A DNA stretch of 64,000 bases from an uncultured Acetatifactor sp. (GTDB taxonomy: Bacteria > Bacillota > Clostridia > Lachnospirales > Lachnospiraceae), in the NCBI GenBank assembly GCA_947588705.1, contig CANPYT010000004.1, forward strand, positions 18,876 through 82,875, read 5' to 3'. Position numbers and translations under genes: made by a program. The notes under the pieces were generated by a model, which ran no database searches, had not been told where the DNA came from, and saw nothing but the letters and a program-made list of their open reading frames with translations. Below, in pieces: positions 43,232-51,915 of this stretch; position 1 is the stretch's first letter; every line of letters begins with the position of its first letter.

Positions 43232-44410
43232 TTACATCCAATAAGTAGCTCCCTGGCAGAGGGCGGACCAGAAAGCAAATCCGCAATACACCTGGTAAGC
43301 CAAAATAGAAAAGGCTGCTGCCGCAAAGGGTATCCTCAGATATTTATTCTGAAAGATCCCCCGTGGATGCTTCAGCAGCTCCACGACCTTTACAACACTC
43401 CATATCATGACCAGGAAGATCCCAAAGGAATATCCCCACATAAAATTCCCGTCCCGAGCCCTGGCGCCGGTTTCTGACAGGAATGTCACCTGTATCAAAG
43501 CTACGCCCCAGACCAGCCAGGCAAACAGATACCACTTATCCCGAAACAATTCTTTCCATAAAAAGACCAACACAAACAGGGGAAACGCAATAGACAAAAG
43601 CAGAGTAGCCTTCGGATGCAGACTGTGTAATGTCAGTGTGTACCCATAACGGATCTCGATGCCATTCCCCGTATCGCCGCCAAACAACACCATATTCTGC
43701 CAAAGGACCACAAACAGGGACGGTATTACCGTCAGCCCAAACAGCAAGACCTTCAGGAACGGAACTTTTTGAAACAGGTCCGCCAACAGGTACAGCGCCA
43801 TGACCGGCGCAAATACCATGCAGAAGCTGGGCTTTACCGCATTTACCAGAACAAATGCCCCGGCCATCAGGATCCATTCCCGCCCGGAAATGCCTGAACG
43901 GTATTTCTCCTCCAGGCGCAAATAAAGGATCAGCACAAGGATCCCGCAAAATTTCATGCAAATATAGGTGGAATTGTGCCATATCGAAGCGGACTGATAA
44001 CCGATATAGCGCTGGTAATGCGCAGCCCGCACAAAAAAGGGCATGGCAATATTGCAGACATAACTGAACAACAGAATAAGAGGGCCGGGAATCTCTTTAC
44101 AACCTGTCCTCTCTAAGATCGTTTGAAAAAGGACATACGTCGCCGCTATTGTCCCCACCGTAATACAGCCCAAAAACAGGGCAGTCAATTGATTTCCAAA
44201 TGGCGTCAGAAAGAATAACTGATACAAGATCGCAGTCAGGCTGTAAAACCAATGATCGTCCACAGCCATACTGATGTGATATGGCAGGTCTGACTCGTAA
44301 GGCATTCCCTCTACATGGAAAGTCTGTTTATAATACAAATAGACACAGAATGCGCCGTACACCAGAATCAGTGCCCACAGCAATCCCTGAAAAAATCTGC
44401 TCTTCTTCAT
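43232..44410 (-). CDS. Polytopic membrane protein, possible GT-C glycosyltransferase
   Basis: 392 residues, about ten hydrophobic helices. The first extracellular loop holds MPYESDLPYHISMAVDDHWFY, acidic and His residues where GT-C enzymes carry theirs, and a later loop VRAAHYQRYIGYQSASIWHN. I do not recognise the family. It is upstream of, and in the same direction as, the DUF6020-like gene (65-base gap), so they probably act together. GGAAGG precedes the ATG. Confidence 0.65.
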   Translation of the reverse strand: MKKSRFFQGLLWALILVYGAFCVYLYYKQTFHVEGMPYESDLPYHISMAVDDHWFYSLTAILYQLFFLTPFGNQLTALFLGCITVGTIAATYVLFQTILERTGCKEIPGPLILLFSYVCNIAMPFFVRAAHYQRYIGYQSASIWHNSTYICMKFCGILVLILYLRLEEKYRSGISGREWILMAGAFVLVNAVKPSFCMVFAPVMALYLLADLFQKVPFLKVLLFGLTVIPSLFVVLWQNMVLFGGDTGNGIEIRYGYTLTLHSLHPKATLLLSIAFPLFVLVFLWKELFRDKWYLFAWLVWGVALIQVTFLSETGARARDGNFMWGYSFGIFLVMIWSVVKVVELLKHPRGIFQNKYLRIPFAAAAFSILAYQVYCGFAFWSALCQGATYWM

Positions 44411-44522
44411 CTAAGCCTTCCTTTTCCGGCATTTTCCGATCCGCCCCCATACAGGCAGGGCGATCCTGCTTTCGCTATTCTATTATTATAAACAGTCCAT
44501 GAGCCGATTGCAACGCTGTTTC

Positions 44523-44867
44523 TTACTTTACCACTGTAAAATTCGTCTTGTCCTTGGACTTGGAGCGAGACTTGGTATTTTTCTCCTTCTTTTTTTCCGG
44601 CTGCTCCAGCTCTCCCGTCGCGATCTTCCGTTCATATTCCTCAAGGACCTTCTTAAGGTTATCGATATCGTTCCGCCACTGAATCTCCGCTTCTTCCGCG
44701 GTGTGAGTCTGGTAATAAAAATCCGTGTCATGCAGGCCAAAACAATCACAAGTCATCATCTTTCTGCGCTCCACTTCACTCCGCATCAGTTTCTCCTTTA
44801 TTGTCAGCTTCTGCGGATCCTTTTTGCTTTTTGCGCTGAGAAGGTTTTTCATCTTGCCCTTTCGCAT
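44523..44867 (-). CDS. Small basic hypothetical protein
   Basis: 114 residues, highly charged. Middle part MMTCDCFGLHDTDFYYQTHTAEEAEIQW, then a coiled-coil-like stretch and a Lys/Ser-rich tail (KKKEKNTKSRSKSKDK). No membrane segment and no known motif; the C-x-C and His could bind metal but this is speculation. ATG at 44867 is supported by GAGGG just upstream. Confidence 0.6.
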   Translation of the reverse strand: MRKGKMKNLLSAKSKKDPQKLTIKEKLMRSEVERRKMMTCDCFGLHDTDFYYQTHTAEEAEIQWRNDIDNLKKVLEEYERKIATGELEQPEKKKEKNTKSRSKSKDKTNFTVVK

Positions 44868-45151
44868 ATTAACCCTCACCCCTTTCAGATATTATGATAA
44901 CACAATGTTTTAAAATATTCCACCTTTTTTATGCAATAATTTATATTTTATAAATTTCGTCCGTTCCCAGGATACGCTTCTTAAACCCGCACCGTCCTCC
45001 GGTACCGCCGCGCCGTAGCAGAAAGGCTTCTCCGGCCGCTGATTCTCAGCATTCCCGCTTTTGTCCAAAAAAACACCAAGAAAAGAAACGGGATCGTTCC
45101 TTTCCCTGGCCGTCCGTCTTCCATATCACATCCCCTTGCAGCTTTAAATGG
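44868..45151. other. Non-coding gap
   Basis: The first 90 bases are AT-rich (TTTTAAAATATTCC and similar), the likely promoter region of the small basic protein. The rest is GC-rich without a coding signal or clear terminator for the response regulator. Confidence 0.4.
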
Positions 45152-45296
45152 GCAGCCGGCTCCCCAGGCCGCAAAGCGATCCGAAGTTCCCTATACTTTA
45201 AACCGGCAGCCGCCCCCAGGCCCGCAAAGCGATCCGAGGGGCAGCCGCCCCCCAGGCCGCAAAGCAATCTGTGGGGTTCCCTATACTTTAAACCGG
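45152..45296. repeat. Direct repeats duplicating the response-regulator tail
   Basis: The 20-mer TTCCCTATACTTTAAACCGG occurs at 45187-45206 and 45277-45296, 90 bases apart; the second copy includes the last codons and stop of the response regulator. Between and around them the unit GCAGCCG...CCCAGGC(C)GCAAAGCGATC is repeated three times (near 45152, 45207 and 45242). A nested tandem duplication of the gene end. Confidence 0.9.
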
Positions 45297-45973
45297 TACC
45301 CGACTCCCCAGATCGTTTCGATATACTGAGGCTTTGCGGTATCTGCCTCTATTTTCTCCCGGATCTTCTTGATATGCACCGTAACAGTGGCGATATCTCC
45401 GATAGAGTCCATATCCCATATTTCGCGGAACAGCTCCTCTTTTGTGAAAACATGATTGGGGTTCTCCGCCAGAAAAGTGAGCAGGTCAAACTCCTTGGTC
45501 GTAAAAGATTTCTCCACTCCGTCCACATACACCCTGCGCGCGGTCTTGTCTATGCGGATCCCCCGGATCTCCACAATATCGTTCTGGGGCTTTTGGTTGG
45601 TCCCTACCAGACGCTCATACCGGGCCATATGGGCTTTTACCCGGGCCACCAGCTCACTGGGGCTGAAAGGCTTCGTCATATAATCGTCCGCCCCAAGGCC
45701 AAGGCCCCTGATCTTGTCGATGTCGTCCTTTTTTGCCGACACCATCAAAATGGGGATGTTCTTTTCCTCGCGTATCTTCCGGCACACCTCAAACCCATCC
45801 ATGCCCGGCAGCATCAGGTCCAAGATCACAAGATTGTAATCCCCTGTCAACGCGGCCTCCAATCCCCTGTCGCCAGCGTTACAGATATCTACCTGGAAGT
45901 CGCTGAGCTCCAAATAGTCCTTTTCTAAATCCGCAATAGCCTCTTCATCCTCGATAATCAGAATCTTACTCAT
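45281..45973 (-). CDS. OmpR/PhoB-family response regulator
   Basis: 230 residues: receiver with acidic pocket IIEDEEAI, phospho-acceptor Asp in LVILDLMLPGMDG, Lys in MVSAKKDDID; winged-helix DNA-binding domain (130-230) with VTVHIKKIREKI and WGVGYRF. Partner of the histidine kinase encoded just upstream (53-base gap). Target genes are unknown. Its 3' end has been duplicated downstream (45187-45206). Confidence 0.95.
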   Translation of the reverse strand: MSKILIIEDEEAIADLEKDYLELSDFQVDICNAGDRGLEAALTGDYNLVILDLMLPGMDGFEVCRKIREEKNIPILMVSAKKDDIDKIRGLGLGADDYMTKPFSPSELVARVKAHMARYERLVGTNQKPQNDIVEIRGIRIDKTARRVYVDGVEKSFTTKEFDLLTFLAENPNHVFTKEELFREIWDMDSIGDIATVTVHIKKIREKIEADTAKPQYIETIWGVGYRFKV

Positions 45974-46026
45974 ACCTTCCTCCGTTCCGCCATTAACGGC
46001 ACAATCCTGTCTTTCCCTGATTTCCC

Positions 46027-47508
46027 TTATTTTCCGCCCTGCAGCTCAATATACTTTCTCAGCACAAAGTGCATACAGGTTCCCTCGCCCTCCCGGCTTG
46101 TGGCCCAAATATAGCCGCCGTGATCTTCCACGATCTTTTTCACGATAGAAAGCCCGATGCCGCTTCCGCCCTGCGCGGAATTTCGGGAAGCGTCCGTGCG
46201 GTAAAAACGTTCGAAGATCCTTGGCAGGTCTTTCTGGGCTATCCCCTTTCCGTTGTCCTCTATCTCCACACGTATGGAATCCATCTCGTCCAGGATCCGA
46301 ATGTCGATGGTTCCCTGCGGCTTATCCATATATTTTACACTGTTGCTGATAATGTTGTTGATCACCTTTTTCATCTGCTCCGGATCGGCGATAACAAGCG
46401 TGTCAGGCTGCGTCATGTTGGAATAGTTCAACCGTATGTTCTTCGACTCCAGCTCCAGGCCAACCTCTTCCACACAGTCTCCAAAATAATCCGCCACATT
46501 GATACGGTGATAATTATACGGGATACGGTTGTTGTCTATCCCCGAATAAAAGGTAAGTTCATTGATCAGCTTCTCCATGTCGTTGGCCTTGTTATAGATG
46601 GTTTTGATATATTTATCCATCTTTTCCGGCGTGTTGGTGACTCCGTCCATGATCCCTTCCACATATCCTTTTATGGCCGTAATAGGCGTCTTCAGGTCAT
46701 GGGAGATATTGCTGATAAATTCTTTATTCTGCTTTTCGTTCTGCCTGCCCTCTTCGGTCGATTCTTTCAGCCGCAGCCGCATATCCTCATAATTGCGGTA
46801 CAGATCCCCGATCTCCCCCTTGATATCCGTCTGCAGGGCATACTCAAAATTACCTTCCTTGATCTCCGTCATGGCCACGTTCAGCTCATTGATAGGATCA
46901 AATACCCCCTTGTGGATCCACCGGGTCAGCATGATCCCCGTAAAGACCAGAATCAGGAAGATCGCCACAATCATATCGATAAGCAGATGCTTGGAGATCA
47001 GCGCATTCACCCGTGTGACCACAAATACGCTTCCCTCGCTTCCGTCCGGGAACAGGAAATCGATCTGCTTTACAAACTTGTCATACTCATCGTAATAATA
47101 CCCGGAATCCTCAGACAGGTCTCCCTCCCCATAGTCCGGCAGCTTTGGAAAGATCATGCTTGCCGCGGACTCGTTGCCTGCATAATAAAGCTCCTCATCC
47201 TTTCTCACTATGATATACGTCGATTTGCGGGCAATATCCGAACTGACCTGCGCCAGGTATTCTTTGTCCGCCAGCCGGGACGGATCCTTTTTCGTCTGAT
47301 CCTGCAGGATCCGGTAGACTTCCTCCGTGGAATTCACGATCTCCTGCATGTTTTCCGACATAAAGGTGTAATTCATGTGATCCGGCGGCATCCCTTTCTG
47401 CACATTCACCAGATACATCCCAATGGCACAGAAGGCCATGCCGATCAGCACCAGCGGCAAAACAATAATAATGATAAGCGTGATCCGCAGCCTTGTTTTA
47501 AACTTCAT
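46027..47508 (-). CDS. Membrane sensor histidine kinase
   Basis: 493 residues. Helix 1 (about 10-32), extracellular sensor of about 130 residues, helix 2 (about 170-192), HAMP linker, dimerisation domain with phospho-His in ISHDLKTPITAIKGY, then N box KKVINNIISNSVKYM, G1 DNGKGIAQKDL, F box RIFERFYR, G2 GGSGIGLSIVKKI. First gene of a kinase-regulator operon. The extracellular domain has no motif that gives the signal. Confidence 0.95.
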   Translation of the reverse strand: MKFKTRLRITLIIIIVLPLVLIGMAFCAIGMYLVNVQKGMPPDHMNYTFMSENMQEIVNSTEEVYRILQDQTKKDPSRLADKEYLAQVSSDIARKSTYIIVRKDEELYYAGNESAASMIFPKLPDYGEGDLSEDSGYYYDEYDKFVKQIDFLFPDGSEGSVFVVTRVNALISKHLLIDMIVAIFLILVFTGIMLTRWIHKGVFDPINELNVAMTEIKEGNFEYALQTDIKGEIGDLYRNYEDMRLRLKESTEEGRQNEKQNKEFISNISHDLKTPITAIKGYVEGIMDGVTNTPEKMDKYIKTIYNKANDMEKLINELTFYSGIDNNRIPYNYHRINVADYFGDCVEEVGLELESKNIRLNYSNMTQPDTLVIADPEQMKKVINNIISNSVKYMDKPQGTIDIRILDEMDSIRVEIEDNGKGIAQKDLPRIFERFYRTDASRNSAQGGSGIGLSIVKKIVEDHGGYIWATSREGEGTCMHFVLRKYIELQGGK

Positions 47509-47671
47509 CTTCCCTCTTATTCTGCCGTCTGCGGCGGCACTTTATCCCAGTGCGCTCCAGCGTCGTGATTTTTATTCATCATATCATATTTTCAGGCCAA
47601 AAGTGTAAATTGTAAAAGATATTATCATTAAAAAAGTATAAACTTAAAGTTTAAAGCAGCAAAAGGGCAAC

Positions 47672-47694
47672 TAAAAAGGGAACGGGCCGTTCCC
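47672..47694 (-). terminator. Intrinsic terminator after rubrerythrin
   Basis: GGGAACGG pairs with CCGTTCCC (one-base loop, likely opening to 3-5), followed on the minus strand by TTTTTA. Confidence 0.85.
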
Positions 47695-47733
47695 GGTCCA
47701 TTCCCTTTTGCTTAAATATGTCTGACAGTTTCT

Positions 47734-48273
47734 TTAGCCGAAGTATCTCTTTAAAAGGCCCTCGAATGCCTTGCCATGCCTTGCCTCGTCTCTTGCCATC
47801 TCGTGCACCGTGTCATGGATAGCGTCAAGCCCCAGCTCCTTCGCTCTCTTGGCAAGGTCAGTCTTGCCCGCGGTAGCGCCGTTTTCCGCGTCTACTCTCA
47901 TCTCCAGGTTTTTCTTAGTGGAATCGGTCACTACCTCGCCCAGCAGCTCAGCAAACTTTGCGGCGTGTTCAGCCTCCTCAAAAGCAGCCTTTTCCCAATA
48001 CATGCCGATCTCAGGATAGCCCTCTCTGAAAGCGACCCTGGACATCGCCAGATACATGCCGACCTCGGAGCACTCGCCCTCGAAATTAGCGCGCAGATCT
48101 TTAAGAATATCCTCGGGAACACCCTTGGCAACGCCTACAACATGCTCTGCGGCCCAAGTCTTGTCACCGGCCTGAACGGTGAACTTTTCAGCAGGCGCAT
48201 GGCAGATAGGGCACTCGGAAGGCGCGGCATCTCCTTCGTATACATAACCGCATACTTGACATACATATTTCAT
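47734..48273 (-). CDS. Reverse rubrerythrin (NADH peroxidase type)
   Basis: 179 residues. Rubredoxin-like FeS4 domain is N-terminal ([10 protein letters not shown] and CPICH, Cys 5, 8, 21, 24), followed by a ferritin-like di-iron domain with [29 protein letters not shown] and [11 protein letters not shown]. The N-terminal placement marks it as a reverse rubrerythrin, which in Clostridium acetobutylicum reduces H2O2 and O2 at the expense of NADH. Strong promoter and terminator frame a single-gene transcript. Shows an anaerobe that deals with oxygen stress. Confidence 0.95.
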   Translation of the reverse strand: MKYVCQVCGYVYEGDAAPSECPICHAPAEKFTVQAGDKTWAAEHVVGVAKGVPEDILKDLRANFEGECSEVGMYLAMSRVAFREGYPEIGMYWEKAAFEEAEHAAKFAELLGEVVTDSTKKNLEMRVDAENGATAGKTDLAKRAKELGLDAIHDTVHEMARDEARHGKAFEGLLKRYFG

Positions 48274-48309
48274 AACGCAACTCTCCTTTGGATTTTATAG
48301 TCTATCCTG

Positions 48310-48339
48310 ATTATAGGAATCTTTGCAGCGTTCTGTCAA
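48310..48339 (-). promoter_or_regulatory. Strong promoter of rubrerythrin
   Basis: Perfect TTGACA (48339-48334) and TATAAT (48315-48310), 18-base spacer. No clear PerR-type palindrome seen around it. AAGGAGAG serves as ribosome site. Confidence 0.88.
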
Positions 48340-48366
48340 CTGGTTTTCTAAAATTTTATAACAGTA

Positions 48367-48464
48367 CTAACAATTCAGCCAGCCGCCGGACGCCCGATCC
48401 CGCGGGAAACCGCGCCCGCGCCATCCGCAAAGCTGCGCGGCGCCATCCGCAAAGCTGCGCGGCG
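48367..48464. repeat. MITE remnant with 22-bp tandem duplication
   Basis: Begins CTAACAATTCAGCCAGCCGCC, a decayed left end of the element; the right end is lost. At 48421-48464 the 22-bp unit starting CCATCCGCAAAGC is present twice in tandem with no differences. Confidence 0.75.
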
Positions 48465-48467
48465 CAC

Positions 48468-48496
48468 TTGACAATTCCCGCAAATCATAGTATGGT
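48468..48496 (+). promoter_or_regulatory. Promoter of the GtrA-like gene
   Basis: TTGACA (48468-48473), 17-base spacer, TATGGT (48491-48496). Starts immediately after the MITE remnant. Confidence 0.7.
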
Positions 48497-48538
48497 TGGT
48501 AAAGTTAAAGTCGATTTTCCGCCAGAGGGAGAAAACGG

Positions 48539-48967
48539 ATGATAGAAAAACTGAAAGCGCTATATGTCAAACATGAAGAAATCATTGTCTACCTGATCGT
48601 AGGCGTGTTGAATACCATCGTATCCTGGGCCGCCTGGTTCCTTTGCGCGTATACCGTCCTCGATCCTCTGATCATCTGGCAGAATACCGCGCTCAGCGTG
48701 ATCCAATGGGTGGTGGGCGTTGTCTTCGGCTATTTCATGAACCGCAGATACGTCTTTAAGAGCCATAATCCCCATCTTGTAAAAGAATTTCTCCAGTTTT
48801 CCAGCGGCCGGCTTCTCACCTTGGCCCTGGATGCCATAGCGATGGTGCTGCTGATCAATTTCCTGGGCGTAAACAAGGCTGTCTCAAGGATCCTTGTGGC
48901 AGTGCTGGTGATGATCGGCAACTATGTCATCAGCAAATTTTTCGTATTTAAAAAGGACGCCGGCTGA
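48539..48967 (+). CDS. GtrA-family membrane protein
   Basis: 142 residues, four membrane helices: IVYLIVGVLNTIVSWAAWFL, WVVGVVFGYFMNRRYVFKS, LALDAIAMVLLINFLG, LVMIGNYVISKFFVFK. The motif GYFMNRRYVF is typical for GtrA proteins, which help move or transfer polyprenyl-linked sugars across the membrane (as in O-antigen glucosylation or teichoic-acid modification). No glycosyltransferase partner is next to it. AGAGGGAG-like site precedes the ATG. Confidence 0.88.
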   Translation: MIEKLKALYVKHEEIIVYLIVGVLNTIVSWAAWFLCAYTVLDPLIIWQNTALSVIQWVVGVVFGYFMNRRYVFKSHNPHLVKEFLQFSSGRLLTLALDAIAMVLLINFLGVNKAVSRILVAVLVMIGNYVISKFFVFKKDAG

Positions 48968-48997
48968 GAACAGATCCGCGTCCTTTCTATCCTGTCC

Positions 48998-50122
48998 TTA
49001 TCTCACCTGATGCCTGGCGAACGCTTTCCCGGACCAGAAAATGCCGGCCACACCGATCAGAATGGCCACAGGCAGCGTCAGCCACATCACGTTCAGCTGA
49101 GATCCCCCTATGTCAAATTTTGCGAACCCCTCAAAGACATAAGCCTTAAACTGATTGATAGGCATCATCATGCCCGCCAGGTGCAGGGCTGTCGGAAATC
49201 TCTGCCAGGGCACAAACAGCGGGGCCGTATACAGGACCAGTACAGTCACCAAGCCGCTGAAAGAATTTTTCACCAGCGAGGACACCACCAGGATCATGGC
49301 AGTCAGAATGACCACGCCTCCCACCCAGAGCAGGCATCCAAAGCCAAACATCTGTCCCCATGTCATAGGATAGGGCACATGGGAAAACATCTTTAACTCT
49401 CCCAACTGTACGGAAGTATCAAACCCTTCCATGCCATGGGAGAGCAGCATGACAAGGAATACGCTGCCCAGAAGGATCAGGGAACCTGCCAGCGCCACCA
49501 GATAGGCTGCGGCCACTTTTGCCCTGGGGCACCGTTTCCTGCCCTGACTGCCCGTAAGGATCAGCGCGTCCATCCCTATCGCATATTCCTGCGAAAACAC
49601 GGGTACCAAAACCACTATGATGACATAGCCCCACAGTATAAAAAGGTTGAGCAGGACATATATCGTTTTTTCATAATTATCAAAATATCCCAGATGCAGG
49701 CTCTCGGCCTGATCTCCATAGACCTCCTCCGGAAGGACTCCGTTATAGCTTCCGTCTACTTTCCTGAAATCGTCCAGCATGTCATAAAGGCTGTTATGAT
49801 CATAACTCCCCTGCGCTTCAGGATCCATGCCCTGACGCATCATCATCTCTTTGGAAAACAGAAAAGTTTCTATGATCTCCCGCACCTTTTCCACGGTCAG
49901 GGAGCCCTTGTACTGCCCGGCGATCTCCTTGTTCCTGGCGATGCCCTCAATTCCTTCCCGCTCCACCCATTGGTGGTTTATCTCTTCCCGCACAACCACA
50001 TATCCGGGAAAGACCCAGTTGTAAACCATAAGCAGCGTCATGGACAACATTATCCCCAACGCCGCCCACGCGATCGGCTTACGCAGGATCTTTGACAGTT
50101 CAAATCCAATCATTTCACGCAT
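48998..50122 (-). CDS. ABC-2 type transporter permease
   Basis: 374 residues: one membrane helix (about 20-40), an extracellular segment of about 120 residues, then five helices (from about 165), the shape of ABC-2/bacteriocin-exporter-type permeases. Start at 50122 with GAGGG upstream; the longer frame enters a Family B repeat. Last gene of the ECF sigma operon and partner of the ATPase at 50213. Substrate unknown; antimicrobial peptide or lipid export or defence is a common role of such pairs. Confidence 0.85.
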   Translation of the reverse strand: MREMIGFELSKILRKPIAWAALGIMLSMTLLMVYNWVFPGYVVVREEINHQWVEREGIEGIARNKEIAGQYKGSLTVEKVREIIETFLFSKEMMMRQGMDPEAQGSYDHNSLYDMLDDFRKVDGSYNGVLPEEVYGDQAESLHLGYFDNYEKTIYVLLNLFILWGYVIIVVLVPVFSQEYAIGMDALILTGSQGRKRCPRAKVAAAYLVALAGSLILLGSVFLVMLLSHGMEGFDTSVQLGELKMFSHVPYPMTWGQMFGFGCLLWVGGVVILTAMILVVSSLVKNSFSGLVTVLVLYTAPLFVPWQRFPTALHLAGMMMPINQFKAYVFEGFAKFDIGGSQLNVMWLTLPVAILIGVAGIFWSGKAFARHQVR

Positions 50123-50128
50123 TTTTCC

Positions 50129-50181
50129 CTCATTTCCGCGCTGCTCTTTGCGCATAACGAGTTTATGTCAAGCAGCGCACG
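50129..50181. repeat. Family B intergenic repeat, copy 2
   Basis: Same sequence as 28961-29013 with a few changes. Lies between the ATPase stop and the permease start within one operon; on the minus strand it ends with AAATGAGGG, the ribosome site of the permease gene. Confidence 0.88.
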
Positions 50182-50212
50182 TCCACAGCCAAAACTTCCG
50201 CTTCCCTTTCTC

Positions 50213-51079
50213 TTAAGCCTGCTCCGCAAAATAATACAGGTACAGATCTTCCAGGTTCGGTTCCACCGCCCAGGCCGTATCCAACGGTTTTTCCCCGCTG
50301 ATGATCCGAAGTACCGTCTCTTTCCCATCCGCCCGAAGATTGCTCACATTACAGCTTTCGATCAGGGCTTCCGCCTGCCCGTCCGAAACCCTGCACTCCC
50401 AAACCTTTCCGTCAATGGTGTGTATGATCTCATCCGGCCTGCCCTGATGGAGAAGTTTTCCCTTCCGCATCACCAGGATCTCCCCCGCTATGTATTCCAC
50501 GTCGGATACGATATGGGTGGACAGCAAGACGATCTTGTCCCTGGAAAAAGCGCTTATCAGGTTTCGGAAGCGCACACGTTCTTTGGGATCCAGTCCGGCT
50601 GTGGGCTCATCCAGCACCAACACTCTCGGGTCATTCAACATAGCCTGGGCGATCCCCAGCCGCTGCCTCATGCCTCCGGAAAAAGTCTTGATCTTTCTGT
50701 CCTTTACCGGCAGCAGCCCTACCCGATCCAGCAATTCCAGAGCCCGCTCCTTTGCGTAGCCTCTGGATAACCCTTTTATCGCAGCCATATACAGCAGAAA
50801 TTTAAGTGCGCTGAAATCCGGGTAATAGCCGAAATCCTGTGGCAGATAGCCCAGAATGCTCCGATACTGATCGCCGCACTCCCAAATACTTTGGCCGTTA
50901 TAGGAGATCCGGCCTGAAGTCGGAGCCAGGATGTCGCAGATCAACCGCATCAATGTGGTTTTTCCCGCGCCGTTCGCCCCCAACAGCCCATAGACCCCGG
51001 TGGTCATTGTCAGGGAAAGATCATTTACTGCAGGATTGGTTCCATACAGCTTGGTAAGATTTTCTATTCTCAGTTCCAT
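50213..51079 (-). CDS. ABC transporter ATP-binding protein
   Basis: 288 residues. Walker A LLGANGAGKTTLMRL, Q-loop LGYLPQDFGYYPDF, signature FSGGMRQRLGIAQAM, Walker B VLVLDEPTAGLD, H-loop LLSTHIVSD. About 70 further residues at the C-terminus. Works with the permease downstream. AAGGAG precedes the ATG, and its start overlaps the end of the membrane-protein gene by 10 bases. Confidence 0.94.
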   Translation of the reverse strand: MELRIENLTKLYGTNPAVNDLSLTMTTGVYGLLGANGAGKTTLMRLICDILAPTSGRISYNGQSIWECGDQYRSILGYLPQDFGYYPDFSALKFLLYMAAIKGLSRGYAKERALELLDRVGLLPVKDRKIKTFSGGMRQRLGIAQAMLNDPRVLVLDEPTAGLDPKERVRFRNLISAFSRDKIVLLSTHIVSDVEYIAGEILVMRKGKLLHQGRPDEIIHTIDGKVWECRVSDGQAEALIESCNVSNLRADGKETVLRIISGEKPLDTAWAVEPNLEDLYLYYFAEQA

Positions 51080-51852
51080 GAAACGGGCTCCTTTCTATAA
51101 ATTTCATAATATTGTGTGGAACAAAGCCGGTAAGCATTCCGCAGCAACAACAGCAGTGACGCAAGAGTAGCCGCAAGGACGGCGCCCTGGATCCATTCGG
51201 ATACCGTTTCCGGCAGCGGAAAACGCGTCAGGCTGATCATCCCCAGAGGCATCAGGCAAGCCGCCGTCAGGCCAACGGCCTCGCCCCCGTTTCCAAAATG
51301 CCGCAATATCAGGAGACAGAACGCCGCCGTGAGAAAAAAAGGCAGCAGCACATAGAGCGCATACTCCCACAGTACCCCTCCCCGCCTGCAAAACACCGCC
51401 AGAGAGCAGCTCAGCACGATCAAGTCCACGCCGCTCAGGATACAGAGCCGAAACAACAAGAGCCGGGGCAGGTTATAGCGGCAGGCCGCCTCCATCTCCC
51501 ACATATTATGGCTGTAGACCCGGTACAGTTCCCGGAAAAACGGGAGCGCCAGTCCCGGCACCAGGCAGATGGTGTACGCGGCTTTATGCAGGTATCCGCT
51601 CTGGTAATCCAGGAGGAACAAAAACACAGGCACACACACCTGGACCAGCCACATCCGATGGGAAAAATAAGAAAGCTGCGTCAACACCAATTTAGGGAAG
51701 GACGGGACATCCCGATAATCCATGTTCCGCACATCCCGGCCCAACCGCGCCAGGGTCTCTTTTTTTCTCTCTTCCCTCTCTGTATCCGGCGGAATATTCT
51801 GCAGCAGGATCTTCCCGACATCTTTCCACATCTCTCTTTCCCTTTTCCTCAT
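51070..51852 (-). CDS. Six-helix membrane protein of the ECF operon
   Basis: 260 residues: about 85 cytoplasmic residues, rich in charged side chains (EREERKKETLARLGRDVRNM), then six hydrophobic helices in pairs. Located between the ECF sigma gene and the ABC genes, the position where anti-sigma factors usually lie. It lacks the zinc-binding HxxxCxxC motif of ZAS anti-sigma domains, so either it is a non-ZAS anti-sigma factor or an ABC membrane component. Unnamed. Confidence 0.65.
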   Translation of the reverse strand: MRKREREMWKDVGKILLQNIPPDTEREERKKETLARLGRDVRNMDYRDVPSFPKLVLTQLSYFSHRMWLVQVCVPVFLFLLDYQSGYLHKAAYTICLVPGLALPFFRELYRVYSHNMWEMEAACRYNLPRLLLFRLCILSGVDLIVLSCSLAVFCRRGGVLWEYALYVLLPFFLTAAFCLLILRHFGNGGEAVGLTAACLMPLGMISLTRFPLPETVSEWIQGAVLAATLASLLLLLRNAYRLCSTQYYEIYRKEPVSWN

Positions 51853-51915
51853 GCCTATACCCCCTGTGCGCCTCCGGCGCACATCCATTCCCGTTTTACA
51901 CATTTCTTTTTCCAG

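Noticed and set aside
45046..45267. 73-codon minus-strand frame downstream of the response regulator
   Set aside because: Consists of the duplicated 3' end of that gene; no ribosome site or family resemblance.
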